From: Lepeophtheirus salmonis
Lineage: Eukaryota > Arthropoda > Copepoda > Siphonostomatoida > Caligidae
Direction: 5' to 3'
Assembly: GCF_016086655.4 (NCBI RefSeq)
Contig: NC_052144.2
Coordinates: 26,133,896 to 26,197,895, forward strand
Length of the DNA stretch: 64,000 nt
How positions within the stretch are numbered: the stretch's first letter is position 1; every line of letters starts with the position of its first letter. Shown here piece after piece: positions 1 through 10,419 of this stretch. The translations under genes were made by a program, and so were the position numbers. The notes under the pieces were generated by a model. The model searched no databases. It worked only from the letters and a program-made list of their open reading frames with translations, and was not told where the DNA came from.

Positions 1-139
1 AGGATATGGCACTACTGAGGAGTATTGAAGCTATGTTTATTTGGTAACATCCCTTGTTAAGAAACCACACCATCTTTCAGCGCCAGATTGGCCTGTTTCA
101 TTCTGTTTGGCATTCTTTTGAATATAAGAATCGGCAGAA

Positions 140-318
140 AAATTATGGCGACAGTCTTTTGCATTCGCAATGGAGGATCTTGATCAACTATCGGGAAAAG
201 GGTAAACTATGTAAAAACAGGTGCACATTATTCATCGTTATTAGAACGTTTAAAACCGTGATGCAAGAAAAACACCCAATATTGGCCCACAAAAAAAGTC
301 ATTTTCCATCCCGATAAT
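140..318 (+). pseudogene. Mariner transposase fragment, middle of catalytic domain (SETMAR type)
   Basis: Joining two frames across at least one frameshift gives residues typical of the DDD catalytic domain: a VFC.RNGG..STIGK stretch where related proteins read VFWD..G...IDYL.KG, then GAHYSSLLERLKT, then an AHKK segment ending in VIFHPDNG. That last motif matches the KKV.FH.DNA motif containing the second catalytic aspartate. Immediately after this motif the sequence switches at 316 to a different mariner family, so the C-terminus is missing. The longest frame in the region (54-317) is only partly in the correct phase. No function is expected. Confidence 0.6.
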
Positions 319-575
319 GGAAAAGGCTAAACTGGACGCAGAAGAGTTTCAAAAATAGCCCAGGCCATCCCCCTCAAGTCCATGAAGGCTATTGGTATTG
401 GGGTTTCACACCAGACTGTAGAGAGAACTATTAAAAAAATAGTTGGAAAGAGCCTTATGAGTGTGGAGAGGCCACTTTTGACACCAGCAATTAAAGAAAC
501 CCATCTCCTCTGTTGCAAGCCACTTATGAGTTATTTTTGGACTCTTTTTCGACACTTAAGGCACCCTAAATCTGA
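316..575 (+). repeat. 260-bp block identical to 9966-10225 (mariner family A transposase N-terminus)
   Basis: Every base I compared is the same as at 9966-10225, at a constant offset of 9650 and without indels. Flanks on both sides differ completely. The block carries the N-terminal helix-turn-helix part of a family A mariner transposase, with short recognisable pieces such as VSHQTVERTIKKIVG and VERPLLTPAIKE, already broken by a TAG soon after the AEEFQK residues. Here it sits without its own inverted repeats inside another element, so it was copied or translocated after the source had decayed. An assembly artefact is also possible. Confidence 0.85.
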
Positions 576-620
576 AATCTGATTCTCTCCGAAAATTTTA
601 AAACCACTTATAAACTGTTC

Positions 621-737
621 TTATTGAGGGTCAGAGTCGTCCCCATAATGTTTATCAAGCTTCTTTTTAGTCTCATGAGGTGTTCTGCCTTTGATAAAGT
701 AATGTTTAATCCACACACGATATTCTTTTTCGTCCAT
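621..737 (-). pseudogene. Mariner transposase N-terminus (SETMAR type)
   Basis: Reading the minus strand from the ATG at 737, the peptide begins MDEKEYRVWIKHYF and continues with GRTPHETKKKLDKHYGD. This matches the first helix-turn-helix of SETMAR-type mariner transposases (M..KE.R..I.HYF..GK...E....L...YGD). A stop follows after DSDPQ, where the intact protein would continue for roughly 300 more residues. The open frame extends upstream of this ATG to 830, but only the part from the ATG resembles the family. It points away from the plus-strand transposase piece at 140-318. Confidence 0.7.
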
Positions 738-881
738 TTTTGGAAAATCACTCAACTTCCTCGATTCAAATGAATGCTGAACAGAAAGATTTTGACCAAT
801 TTTGCTGCAAGTTGGGGTGTATCCTTCCAAGAAGAGATGCTACTAACTAAACGTAACAGCAATACTCCCCAGTAGTGCCAT

Positions 882-3040
882 CTCTCTAACTTCACGCAGA
901 CTTTCAAACTGTCCTGATATGAAGGTTTTTTTTAAATGCAATTTGAATATTAATCCATTTATTTGTACCAATGTAAAAGTAGTTGCTTCAAATGGGATGA
1001 TCTTAGTAAAAGGGTAAGATTATAATCACTAGAATTGAATAAAATATGAGCTAGAACAATCGTTAAACTCTTTTTAGTTGTTACTAAAATACTTTGAGAC
1101 AAGATACCTATTATAAACGTGGTTATCCTGACAATTTGAAGAATTTTTGGGAGGAGAGGAGCTTCATGATGTATTATTGGATCAGCTCCAAGCAACCTGG
1201 GGAGGAAGGAAATAAACACACATCCCACTCTGTATAAGCAAGGGGATATAGGGTCCAATTACTCCGATGTCAATCCTTAATTCTACTCCGAGACTAACAA
1301 GGAGGTATTCTTTTCATTCCCGATCAAACACACGTTGTTACTCTCCGTCTTTCACTTGCAAATACATTAGCTAAAAATTTAAGAATAGCTTTTCTCTTCA
1401 TGTTCTTCTTGTAACTCACCACAATTCTCCCAGCGATGCTCCCACCTCTGTAACCCCTTCAAATAGTACTCTACGCCTTCTCTGCAAAATAATATTCACG
1501 AAGGCGATTGTCCCTTTATTTGACGAACATATTTGCGGTCCTCTGTTTGGAGTGTATTTTTGTTTCGGCCGTATCCAAGTTTCATCTACAAAAATAAATC
1601 TGGCCCAAAAATCGGATTTATTACGTCTAAACTACAACAACACTGTAATACTCGATTTTTGCATTTTCACAAAAACACTCAGATTCACTCGCTCAATCGA
1701 CTGTTACCTACAAACTGGGCGTCCAAAATTGTTGAAACTTTGGTGAGTAACTACAGCGGATGCTATATAGATGTGACTGGTTTTTATTTATGAATACTGC
1801 CAACTTCACGTTGAGGTCAGAAACATTAGAGACAACTTTCGCATATCTGAGACGCTACTTTCACGAAACGTCTCATTGTTTAAAAACTCCCAAATCTCTA
1901 ACGTAATTAATATAAATCCATAAACGTAAAGAATCCTCCTTAGTATTTTTACATGCCAAAGAAAAATCATTGATTTAATTAGATTTGGTGAAGTTATTTA
2001 ATTAATTATTCGAACAAATCACTTTTTATTTGATAATCGATTTTTTGTTTGTTTATAAGAACCATTCGTTCGCTTAAGGGAACACACATACCCGCTTGCT
2101 TGTTTCTCCTTCCTTGGGAATGAGTTCCTAGACGAGTTTCGAGTGGCTTTCACTAGTAGATCCTACATGGAATGTCAAACAATTTAAATCCTTATAATTT
2201 GTCCTTTTGTGTCTAAATACTGACTCATAAAAATAGAGAAAGTTTCACACTGTTTTGGATCATAGTTTTAAAAAAGAATGAATATCGTTCACTCATAAAT
2301 TACTCTTTGACCGGAGTGATTGATGATAAACTTAAGTGGGCTCAAAAAAGTATTTAACTCCACAATGATTGATTTCCTACTTTTATATTTTTGAACGTGA
2401 ATTAAAGTGAAGTGAATTAAAAATAGCAAAAGTTACATTTTTTTTTTTTGCTAATAAATAAACTCAACGTTAACGGACAAAATCTTTCAAGATTTTCTCT
2501 AAATACAATTTATAGAAATCTAAATACTTTATAAATCTGAGTCATCTAATCTATTGTTCAATGAATACAATTATCAATGTGTAAATAACAAAAAAATAAA
2601 TTAGGGGGGGGGGACATATAAATTGAAGAAAATATTCGAATTTATCTATGAGTGCAAAATCCAAAACTGATCTCAGTTTTTTGAGTCATCTGAATTCTGC
2701 AATATCCGGAATTATAGTTATTTAACCAAATTTAAAGTGGATTAATAAAACTGATGTAAAATAGTTCTTTATAATTTTATAGTACTTCTATTGATTTTTT
2801 ATCATGTTCTAAACTTGATATATTTCCACTTTTAGGAAGGAAAAGGATGAAAAAATCTAGTTTGATTTAGACCCTTATAGTTTATTTATAACGCATAGTG
2901 ATGAGGAATATCATAGCCTATATTAATGAAATATATACAATGTATAATTAAAAAAAGAAAGAATTATTTAGAAAATATGCATTTCCAAGGATTTTTGTTC
3001 CATTTGGTATTTTTAAAAGTGATTCCCATTTTTTATTGGG
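882..3040. other. No supportable gene; AT-rich DNA
   Basis: A 99-codon minus-strand frame at 959-1258 is hydrophobic and has no recognisable motif. Around 1180-1800 the sequence is less AT-rich, and frames on both strands are interrupted, so it could be an old coding relic I do not recognise. From 1900 to 2940 I see only AT-rich sequence and a G run near 2605. Confidence 0.4.
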
Positions 3041-3042
3041 GG

Positions 3043-3315
3043 TTACGAGCAAATAGTCAACATTATTATCATAATTTTTTTCAATTTCAATGCTAATTCT
3101 ATGACGTCTTGATCGGTAATAGAAAAATTGAGGCAATCGAAGTTAGATACATCAAACTTGATCATCCGCCTCAAGAGATGTTCGAATTCCACAAGGGATG
3201 ACAGGTGGGAATTTATCCGAGTAAAACTATCACACCTCATACAGGAGTGGACTTTCCTTGCGAATGAGGTACTATAATCGAAACCAGCAGGGATCCATTC
3301 ACGATGAGTAGATAA
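3043..3315 (-). other. Unrecognised open frame, possibly an exon or old repeat
   Basis: The minus strand is open for about 90 codons, from roughly 3315 to 3043, with a mixed, protein-like composition (for example SLVEFEHLLRRMIKFDV and NFSITDQDVIELALKL) and less AT bias than its flanks. The internal ATG at 3240 gives 65 codons. In a second frame the similarity to coding sequence may continue to 2948 (LLVTPNKKWESLLKIPNG), which would require a frameshift. No splice sites or family can be assigned. It may be a fragment of a transposon protein or a host exon. Confidence 0.2.
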
Positions 3316-3844
3316 TTTTCTTATTTTAAAATGGATAACTTTAAAAATATAAAATAGAATCCTAGGAGATACATTTGATATGAAAGATATTTAAATTGGG
3401 GTTCATTAAGGATTTAATGAATAGAAAAAAGTTTTACTTCTAAATAAATAAAAGTAAAAACCATATGCATTGAAATAATATATCTAAGTAGATAATAATT
3501 TATGGGTAACTTAAATTGAATTCCAGTAAAACAAAATAAAAGTTTCCTCTTTAAACACAGCCCTGTCCTTTTCAATCAGTGCAAAAGCGTAGAAATAACA
3601 TATTTATGCTCTTATAGTTATTATTCAATTAATATTTTCGTAGAAAATTGCTATTGAGGAAACTTTTATTTCAATAAATAATTTACACTCCAATACAATC
3701 TCTGAGGATTTTAATAGTTGTTTTATTTGGGATTTGTGAAAATTAGTTTGAATTTGAAATAAATGTGTGTTTTTAGCCTCATTTACCTTTTTTGCTGCTA
3801 ATAAAAGTTGTATTAGGATATATACAATGTCATACATGCATGGA

Positions 3845-4081
3845 GTCATTATAAATCATCTTCTTCAAGGCCCCAGTCTCCTCCCCGGCGGCCTTCTGGG
3901 ACATTTCTGCGTGGAGGAGTGATTTTATCGCAATCCTCTTCTCGCATTGTGTGCTCAAAGTAGCGACTAGGACATTGTTTTTCTTAGCAATGTGTTCTAC
4001 AACATTGATCATTTTAAAAATAAGACTTTTAACCTCTCAAAATTTCCATAATAGAGATGATTGAATAATAACTGTTACCCC
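3845..4081 (-). mobile_element. Mariner family D, truncated 5' end with transposase N-terminus
   Basis: Minus-strand reading gives a terminal sequence (AGTTATTATTCAATCATCTC...AAATTTTGAGAGG), then a start region STQCEKRIAIKSLLHAEMSQK and the residues KKMIYNDSM. This matches three other copies at 8695, 12785 and 53740, whose shared pattern is MST.Y.KR.EIA..LR followed by .K..YNVSM. That pattern fits the helix-turn-helix N-terminus of a mariner transposase. The copy stops after about 60 codons. A weak inverted partner of the end may lie near 3612 (AGTTATTATTCAAT), which would make the whole a short non-autonomous element of about 470 bp. Confidence 0.55.
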
Positions 4082-5460
4082 TATAAATAAATAAAAAAAA
4101 TGATTTTTGTAGTTAATAAATTTAATTCAAATTTCCTAATAAATTAAGGTTCTTTGAGGGCAATTTAAATATTATTTTTTTTTCTTCAGGAATTGTAAAA
4201 GAATTCTGCTAAGAAAGTTTTTATCTACTCAAAAAAATAAACTTTGATTCTATTGTTTTTGGATCTCAAAAATAAAACTTATTTATTCGTTCCTATTGTT
4301 TATTTATCGATCCCAATTTCAGATACGTGATAAGAATATTTTTCACAATATTGAGAGTATAATTGTATGTATTGAACATAATATCAGGGAGGCGTAAAAA
4401 ATCAAATTCAATTTTATCCTACTTGTCAGATAAAAGAGGATATTTTAAGCACTCTACAAAAATAAATTTTAATTTTCGGCCAACTAAGTTTTGCTTCCAT
4501 TGTCATTCGAAGGAGTACCTTTTCTCTAAATTCATCAAATAGTGACGTCTCTTTAGTAAAGTCTTTCCTACAACAAGCAACATCCACAAATTTTTGATAC
4601 AATAAATTAGTATCTAAAATGAAGGAACTATAGGATTTGTAAATGATACATCCTTATATTTTAATATATTAATATTTCCTTTCAATAAATTCAAACAAAT
4701 TGTAAAAGTAATTAATCGTCTAAAACTAACCGAATGATTCCATTATGGATTTGAAGATTCGGATGTGATCAGAAGATTAATCGTATCGAACCAAAAGAAC
4801 TTCAGAGATGTATTAAAGGATTTCTTAGACGAACATGATTAAATACAATTTCAACAGTCTTTGATGATGATTGGCATGCAAAGTTGAAACTATAATGACA
4901 TAGCAACTTTGTGTATTATCTTTCGCCATGACCTTAAAAGTTGAATATAAACCAACTTGAACATATAAATCTTAATCATGGCCGAATTCTTATATTTTAA
5001 GAAATTGTTAATAATGAGCGATTTACTTTAAAAAGAAAGTTATTAGCTAAATAAGTCGAAATTCATTGTATTGTATGGAAGGGGGTTTCTAAATACATAG
5101 TTATGTACATTGTATACCTTTACTCATAATGAATATGGATGCCATCTGGGAAATGAATTTATATATAACTACATCAATCCAAAAATATAACAAATATAAA
5201 TTAATAATGTATAAAATATACTAGACAACCATTGAAAATACTCGTTAGGGTATTTGCATCATGGATGTTTGATACCCTTTAGTAGTATATATATATTTGA
5301 AATTGATTTAATATTTCTTGCCTAACTTCATAAAGTGTTTCCCTTATTCTTCGTTGATCAACTATGTGTACATTTGATTTTGATACTCTACATAACAGTA
5401 GTTTCAATTAATTTAGCCACTTGTAAAAAATTTAGAACTGATAATTATTTTATTCGATTT
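4082..5460. other. No supportable gene; AT-rich DNA
   Basis: A minus-strand stretch at about 4440-4600 is open and protein-like (FDEFREKVLLRMTMEAKLS), but it is too short and unrecognised to call. A plus-strand stretch near 4740-4870 is similar in character. The remainder is AT-rich and holds no motif I recognise. Confidence 0.4.
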
Positions 5461-5465
5461 GGAGG

Positions 5466-6130
5466 TGTTAACTTCGTCAAGCCTGACGAGACGAAATCAT
5501 TTTGTTAACGAAACTTTTTTTCATGTCGAAGATGAGACAAAGAAGAAAATCTAACAAAAATCATGACGAAAACAAGACGAAGACAAAAATCTGACAAAGA
5601 CGAAATGAAAGATAATTACGACGAAACAATGATGGATGTCTGACGAAGATTATATTATGCCGCCACTGACGCAACTCTAACAAAATCTAATACTTACGAT
5701 TACAACCCTCCCCCCTAAAAAAAAAAAAAAAAAACGCGTGCAAGGAGGAGGAAATGCAATTACTGATGCTGATGGTTAGTGCAACATTCCTCCATGGTCT
5801 TAAAACAAACTCATAACACAAAACTTTACTTCAAGCGTATTTAATTTAATTAATAATTAAGGGTTTGTGTAATGTGTATGTATGTGTTACCGGCAATGTG
5901 TAAAATGCACGTCAGAGTGGGCAATGTACAAAATTCCCATCAAAGCGGGTATTGTGCAAAATGCCCGATCCATTTATAAAATTTATAATAGAGTGGTCAA
6001 TGGTCATTTTAACTTCAGTTACATTTTCAGCTAAAAGTATTGTGGATAATTGTGTGATTTTTGATTTTGTGGACGAAGACGAGACGAGACAAGACAAAAA
6101 CGAAACTAAAAATAGCTGACGAAGTTAACA
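5466..6130. mobile_element. Inverted-repeat element rich in GACGAA motifs
   Basis: TGTTAACTTCGTCA at 5466-5479 is the exact reverse complement of 6117-6130. Next to both ends the sequence is made of repeated GACGAA/GACGAG units, in the same strand sense, which is unusual in this AT-rich window. The interior contains a poly-A run at about 5717-5734, three 28-bp tandem units at 5892-5975, and a 61-codon minus-strand frame without recognisable domain. No transposase is visible, so it would be non-autonomous. I cannot define a target-site duplication, so the superfamily is unknown. Confidence 0.6.
5892..5975. repeat. Three tandem 28-bp units
   Basis: Units start at 5892, 5920 and 5948. Each follows the pattern GGCAATGT-n-AAAAT-n-CC or CAC, then TC..AG.G; the third has diverged (GGTATTGTG). 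They lie inside the GACGAA-rich inverted-repeat element. A further partial unit may follow near 5990-6010 (GAGTGGTCAATGG). Confidence 0.75.
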
Positions 6131-8690
6131 TTGGTACAGTGTTTCTGATCATTCGAGTATCCGAAGTAGTTCGTTAGGGTACAATTTTTTTCTTTTTCAA
6201 AATGTAAAATATTGATTATATTCCTAAGTATCACATGAAAAAAGGAAGTTTATTTAAACTTTTGAAATTTATAACTGTGGAACTTCTGAATCTCTTTACA
6301 AATTGAGAATGTGGTTAATTAAAAGTCATTTCCAAAATAGCTATAGAGGTAAACAACAGCTTTTCCATACTGAAACTTTACAAACATAGTTTTTATATCA
6401 AACTAAAACAGACGATCGAATTAACAAGTCACGCTGAAAATAAGAAAGCATACATAGTACACACACTAAAATAAAAAATTAGATAAATGTTGACCTTTTT
6501 GTGAGCTTTTTCCTTTGTTAACAAAAAATATTTAACTTCTTTCAAAAATTAAATGCTAAATTTTTTGGAAGTAAATAAAAAAATTAAAAACATTAAATTT
6601 TCTGGAATTTTTTCCCCCAAAATATACAGTTTTTCTCAAAAAATTAAATTTTTTTGAGAAAAGTTTCAAAAATTAGATCAGAGTTGTAATCTTCTATCTT
6701 TTTGTTTCTATTTTTTTCAGAAGTTTTTGTAATATTTTGTTTGAATAATAACAATTAAATGATTGAAACTCTTCATATCTCTAAAAAATAAAAAATAAAG
6801 CCTTAAAATAAACGGTAAAAACTAATAAATCAATGCAAATTATTTAAGTTTATTTTTTTCATTCACCATGATTATTTTATTGTATTTATTCGTTGGAGAG
6901 GGTATTAAAATGAAGAACAAATCTAATTATAATATTTAATGAAATTTCACAAGCATCAAATGCCAAAAAATAATATTTACAATTTCCCAGTCTAAGTCAG
7001 TCACAACCATTTAATACTAAGAACCTTTATTCTAATAAAAAAATATATCCAAGGAAAGACAAAAAATCTATAACATGAAACAGAAATCTAAATATATATA
7101 CAAATTTGTAATCAAATGATTAATTATGATGTTTCTCCAGAATGGACATTTATATATAGAATAAAAGTAGCAATACTTCCTCAGTATTTTGTAATGATAG
7201 TTGATTTAGCTAGTGTCTTGGAAGTTCGTTAATAAATTAGAATCTGAAGGAAAAGACGGCGAAAAACACATGCATTACAACAATGAAAAAATATTAAAAT
7301 CAAAATGAATTCAAAATGGCTGAAAGTTTCGTGATGAGGTTTGCAGGTCTAGGTTTGGTGACTCAAGAAATTAATGTAGGATAATCCAGTAGAGGGAGCT
7401 AGTACCACTTTGTGAGAAATTAAGTTGCCCGAAATGTCAGTAATAGAGAGCAAGAGACGATATTTGTTGACGTCAGAGCACTATGACAGTTGAAGGTATG
7501 GAAATGAATTGGATATCCAGTAGTAGCCAGTCAGAAGTGGAGAAGCAGAGACTTACAATTGGCAAGAGGATGAGGCAGAAGGAAATAAGAGTTGAAAAGG
7601 GAGTGTGGTCATGGAAAAAACCACTTCCAAATTGCAGGTCAGTGAAGGAAGATGGGACTGAAAAAAAAAAATGGTTGTTTACTTCCAAATTGGCTTCTTT
7701 TAAATATTATTTTTTTAAATACGTTTTATGGAGCAGAGCGCCAATAAATTTTTTAAAGCAATTGCTTAGCCTGAATAGTATTTTTCCTCATCAAGAAGCA
7801 GTGGAAATTTTTGATCCATATTTTTTAAAATAACTAAAGTGACGTCACACTTAGCACAAGAATTCATAAACGAAGTAGCATATTGTTTTTAAATTTTGAC
7901 AGTTGTCTTTTGATCCACGTTTGAAGCCCCTCCATTTTATATATCAAAATTGAAATGAAGGAGAATAATATATGCCCTTCCTCTCCATTCATGGTTATCT
8001 TTAAAAATTTAAGTTCGTTTCACGAAATATACCTTATATTGTACATACATATATATATATGTTAAAGTAAATGTTCATTTCTTATTTTCACATCTAAAGT
8101 TACTGCCTCTGGATATAACTTTATTCGAAACTATCTCAATATGCTTTTCCTTAGGCTATACTTTTTTAAAATAAACTTCTTGGATTTATTATTATTATTT
8201 GGAATTGTGATCAAAGTTTTTGGTGAGAGTAATTTACGAGTTAGGAGTAGAAAGTAAGTACTCGTATAATTTTGTAGTAAGTCATAAATTGGAGTAAACT
8301 TTCTGCTTATTAATCGTACCAACTTAGAAAAAAAAAATAGTTTTTTTGTTTTGTTTTTTGGAAATAAACTAAAGAATAATTGTACAAAACATATTAAGTA
8401 TTTATAATAGAAATATAAACAAGGGCTTTAAAATAACTTTTTACAAACAAATAATAGTATTAAATGAATATTGTAAAAATGTAGGTACTTTATCTTTGAT
8501 GAAACAGATGAACACTATCTACACAATATAAGTTCGAAGTCTTGGATTCAAGCATTACTCAAACTCTTCTGGTGATTTTTGGGCAATTCGAATAAAAAAA
8601 TAATCTTGCAATGGGTATCAATTTACTAAACGGATCTGAATGGGTCCATCAAAAATGTTTGGGATAGTATAAATATAAATCACTATTAGA
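6131..8690. other. No supportable gene; one less AT-rich patch at 7300-7700
   Basis: Most of this stretch is AT-rich with nothing recognisable. The patch at about 7300-7700 differs: it is GA-rich, carries a frame starting CAAAATGGCTGAA at 7312 (22 codons), and contains TGACGTCA near 7469, with another TGACGTCA near 7841. An open frame of 116 codons (7483-7833) covers part of it but has no domain and degenerates into AT-rich codons. It could be a first exon and promoter, or an old repeat. Confidence 0.35.
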
Positions 8691-8694
8691 GGAA

Positions 8695-8903
8695 AATGTG
8701 CTCAATTTCACGTGGAAGAGTGTTGCTATCTCAATCTTCTTCTCGTACAGTGTGCTCCTGGTGCGACTAGGATAATATTTTTCTTAACAATCGACATCTA
8801 ATTATATGTTCTACAACATTGCTCATAGGAAAATTGTAAAGCAATGATTCTTAACTTCTCAAAATTTGCATAATAGAGATGAGTAAATGATAACGGTTGG
8901 ATC
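8695..8903 (-). mobile_element. Mariner family D, truncated 5' end
   Basis: This is the second copy of the family. The minus strand gives the end sequence GTTATCATTTACTCATCTC...GCAAATTTTGAG, then STLYEKKIEIATLFHVKLS in phase with the N-terminus of the other copies, and then it loses similarity. The ATG of the presumed start is changed (ARG in place of MET). Compared with 53740-54071, an extra segment reading ATGTCGATTG...lies just inside the end. No inverted partner was found on the left. Confidence 0.6.
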
Positions 8904-9681
8904 AAAATTATCAGACGGCAGCCCCATGTTAAAAAACTTATTTATGTCCAATAGAACCGTGATTTTCAAGCTTTTTTGAGTTATAACCTTAAAATATGTG
9001 GCTAGATAATGTGAAACCCATATACCTCTCACTGAGAGATGAATGTAAACTTTGGAGTGTATTTTATATAAACAGATGACTTAAAGGTCATATAACACGT
9101 AATAAGTTCAACCCAGAAGCAAATAAATTAAGTTATTTGACTACATTGATCAAAATAACGATTTTAATTCTACATGTGTTGAGAAATATAATTAAGAAAT
9201 TGTCGAATATATTGTTAATATAAAACCAGCAATATGAGTACTACTTGGAATACCATAAATTCTCTTTTTTTTAAAAAGTAAATAATGTCAAGATTGAGAC
9301 TCAAAAATAACAGCGTTACAGGCTGAGGATTTGCAAATAGGTTTATAAACGAATCAAAGTCTTAATTTGAAGGATGCACACTGTCCATTGAGCAAAGTAG
9401 ATCCATTATATATTTAACCTTGAAAATAGCAACTTGAAGACTTGGATATCAGTTAATATGAAAAAGGTTTTCTCACATAAAGTAGTTAAATCAAATGGTT
9501 TATAAGTAAATGTAAAGTTCTTTACGTTGGTACTCATTCATATATGAAGTATAGAATTCGTCAAGTGATTAAGAATAGAAAACTGTTTTTTAGTATTTGG
9601 TCACATGAAAGTTAGATAAGCATATTTTTCATGCAAAGACGACCCATGGTTAGCTGTGGCAGTAAAAGAGGTGTTTCCAGT
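8904..9681. other. No supportable gene; AT-rich DNA
   Basis: No frame longer than 60 codons and no repeat from elsewhere in the window was recognised here. Confidence 0.5.
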
Positions 9682-9683
9682 TA

Positions 9684-10417
9684 CCAGCTGGTCCATGAAA
9701 TGTGAACACTTTCTTATTCAATAGTTACTGAAGGGTGAGTAATTAAAATTACTTGATATTTCGATATATTAAAGCATAAACAATTAGTTACAAAACAAAG
9801 CAAACATGAGCCCTCTAGCTTACATACAAGAGGAGAAAATAATACTTGTACATAATCTACAAATTTCCATTTGTGCACTCCAAGCAGTTGGGCGTCTCCA
9901 GGATCATTGTCTCCGCCGTCAACAAGTCTGAAACTTTGGAGAGGAAGAAGTGCTTGGAGTGCGCGAATGGAAAAGGCTAAACTGGACGCAGAAGAGTTTC
10001 AAAAATAGCCCAGGCCATCCCCCTCAAGTCCATGAAGGCTATTGGTATTGGGGTTTCACACCAGACTGTAGAGAGAACTATTAAAAAAATAGTTGGAAAG
10101 AGCCTTATGAGTGTGGAGAGGCCACTTTTGACACCAGCAATTAAAGAAACCCATCTCCTCTGTTGCAAGCCACTTATGAGTTATTTTTGGACTCTTTTTC
10201 GACACTTAAGGCACCCTAAATCTGAGACAGATGCGAGCCTTCCGCTGTTACGTGAAATCCATAATTATTGCTAGGGGAGGCTACATGAATGATTAATAGA
10301 GCTCAGGCGTACTTCTACTTATAGAATAATTTTGTTAAAAGTTCTATAGTTAATTAATAAATTTTATCATTTTGAAGTTCAAAATTCAAAATGTTCTGAT
10401 TTTAATTCAACACTCGG
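9684..10417 (+). mobile_element. Mariner family A, internally deleted, with TA flanks
   Basis: The element is flanked by TA dinucleotides (9682-9683 and 10418-10419), as expected of Tc1/mariner. Its divergent ends read CCAGCTGGTCCATGAAATGTGAACACTTT on the left and, inverted on the right, CCGAGTGTTGAATTAAAATCAGAACATTTT. The left part encodes the start of the transposase and its helix-turn-helix (VSHQTVERTIKKIVG, VERPLLTPAIKE). At 10225 the sequence jumps to the extreme C-terminus (MRAFRCYVKSIII, then GGYMND and a stop at 10280), so most of the catalytic domain is missing. Stops interrupt the N-terminal part. Its 9966-10225 block is repeated exactly at 316-575. Confidence 0.85.
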
Positions 10418-10419
10418 TA

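Larger units (their letters stand above)
6..881. mobile_element. Chimeric mariner element bounded by inverted repeats
   Basis: The ends are inverted copies of each other: ATGGCACTACTG-R-GGAGTATTG occupies 6-27, and its reverse complement lies at 860-881. Weaker similarity continues further inward, around the GCATTC..TTTGAAT stretch on both sides. Inside are three pieces that cannot belong to one gene: a plus-strand transposase middle (about 140-318), a fragment of a different mariner family (316-575), and a minus-strand transposase N-terminus (621-737). The left end therefore looks like a second 5' end facing the first. The transposase type is that of the SETMAR/Hsmar group. The element is dead. 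It could be two nested insertions or a rearranged non-autonomous derivative; the inverted ends favour it having moved as a unit, but I cannot show that. Confidence 0.7.

Noticed and set aside
327..518. 63-codon minus-strand frame, repeated at 9977-10168
   Set aside because: It is antisense to the family A transposase N-terminus; it is repeated only because the 260-bp block is duplicated.
959..1258. 99-codon minus-strand frame as a membrane protein gene
   Set aside because: Hydrophobic residues come from T-rich codons; no signal for start, splicing or family.
5892..5975. CRISPR-like array
   Set aside because: Three contiguous 28-bp units without spacers, in eukaryotic transposon sequence; simple tandem duplication.
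7483..7833. 116-codon plus-strand frame as a gene
   Set aside because: No domain, and the second half is AT-driven codon composition; kept only as a promoter or exon-like patch.
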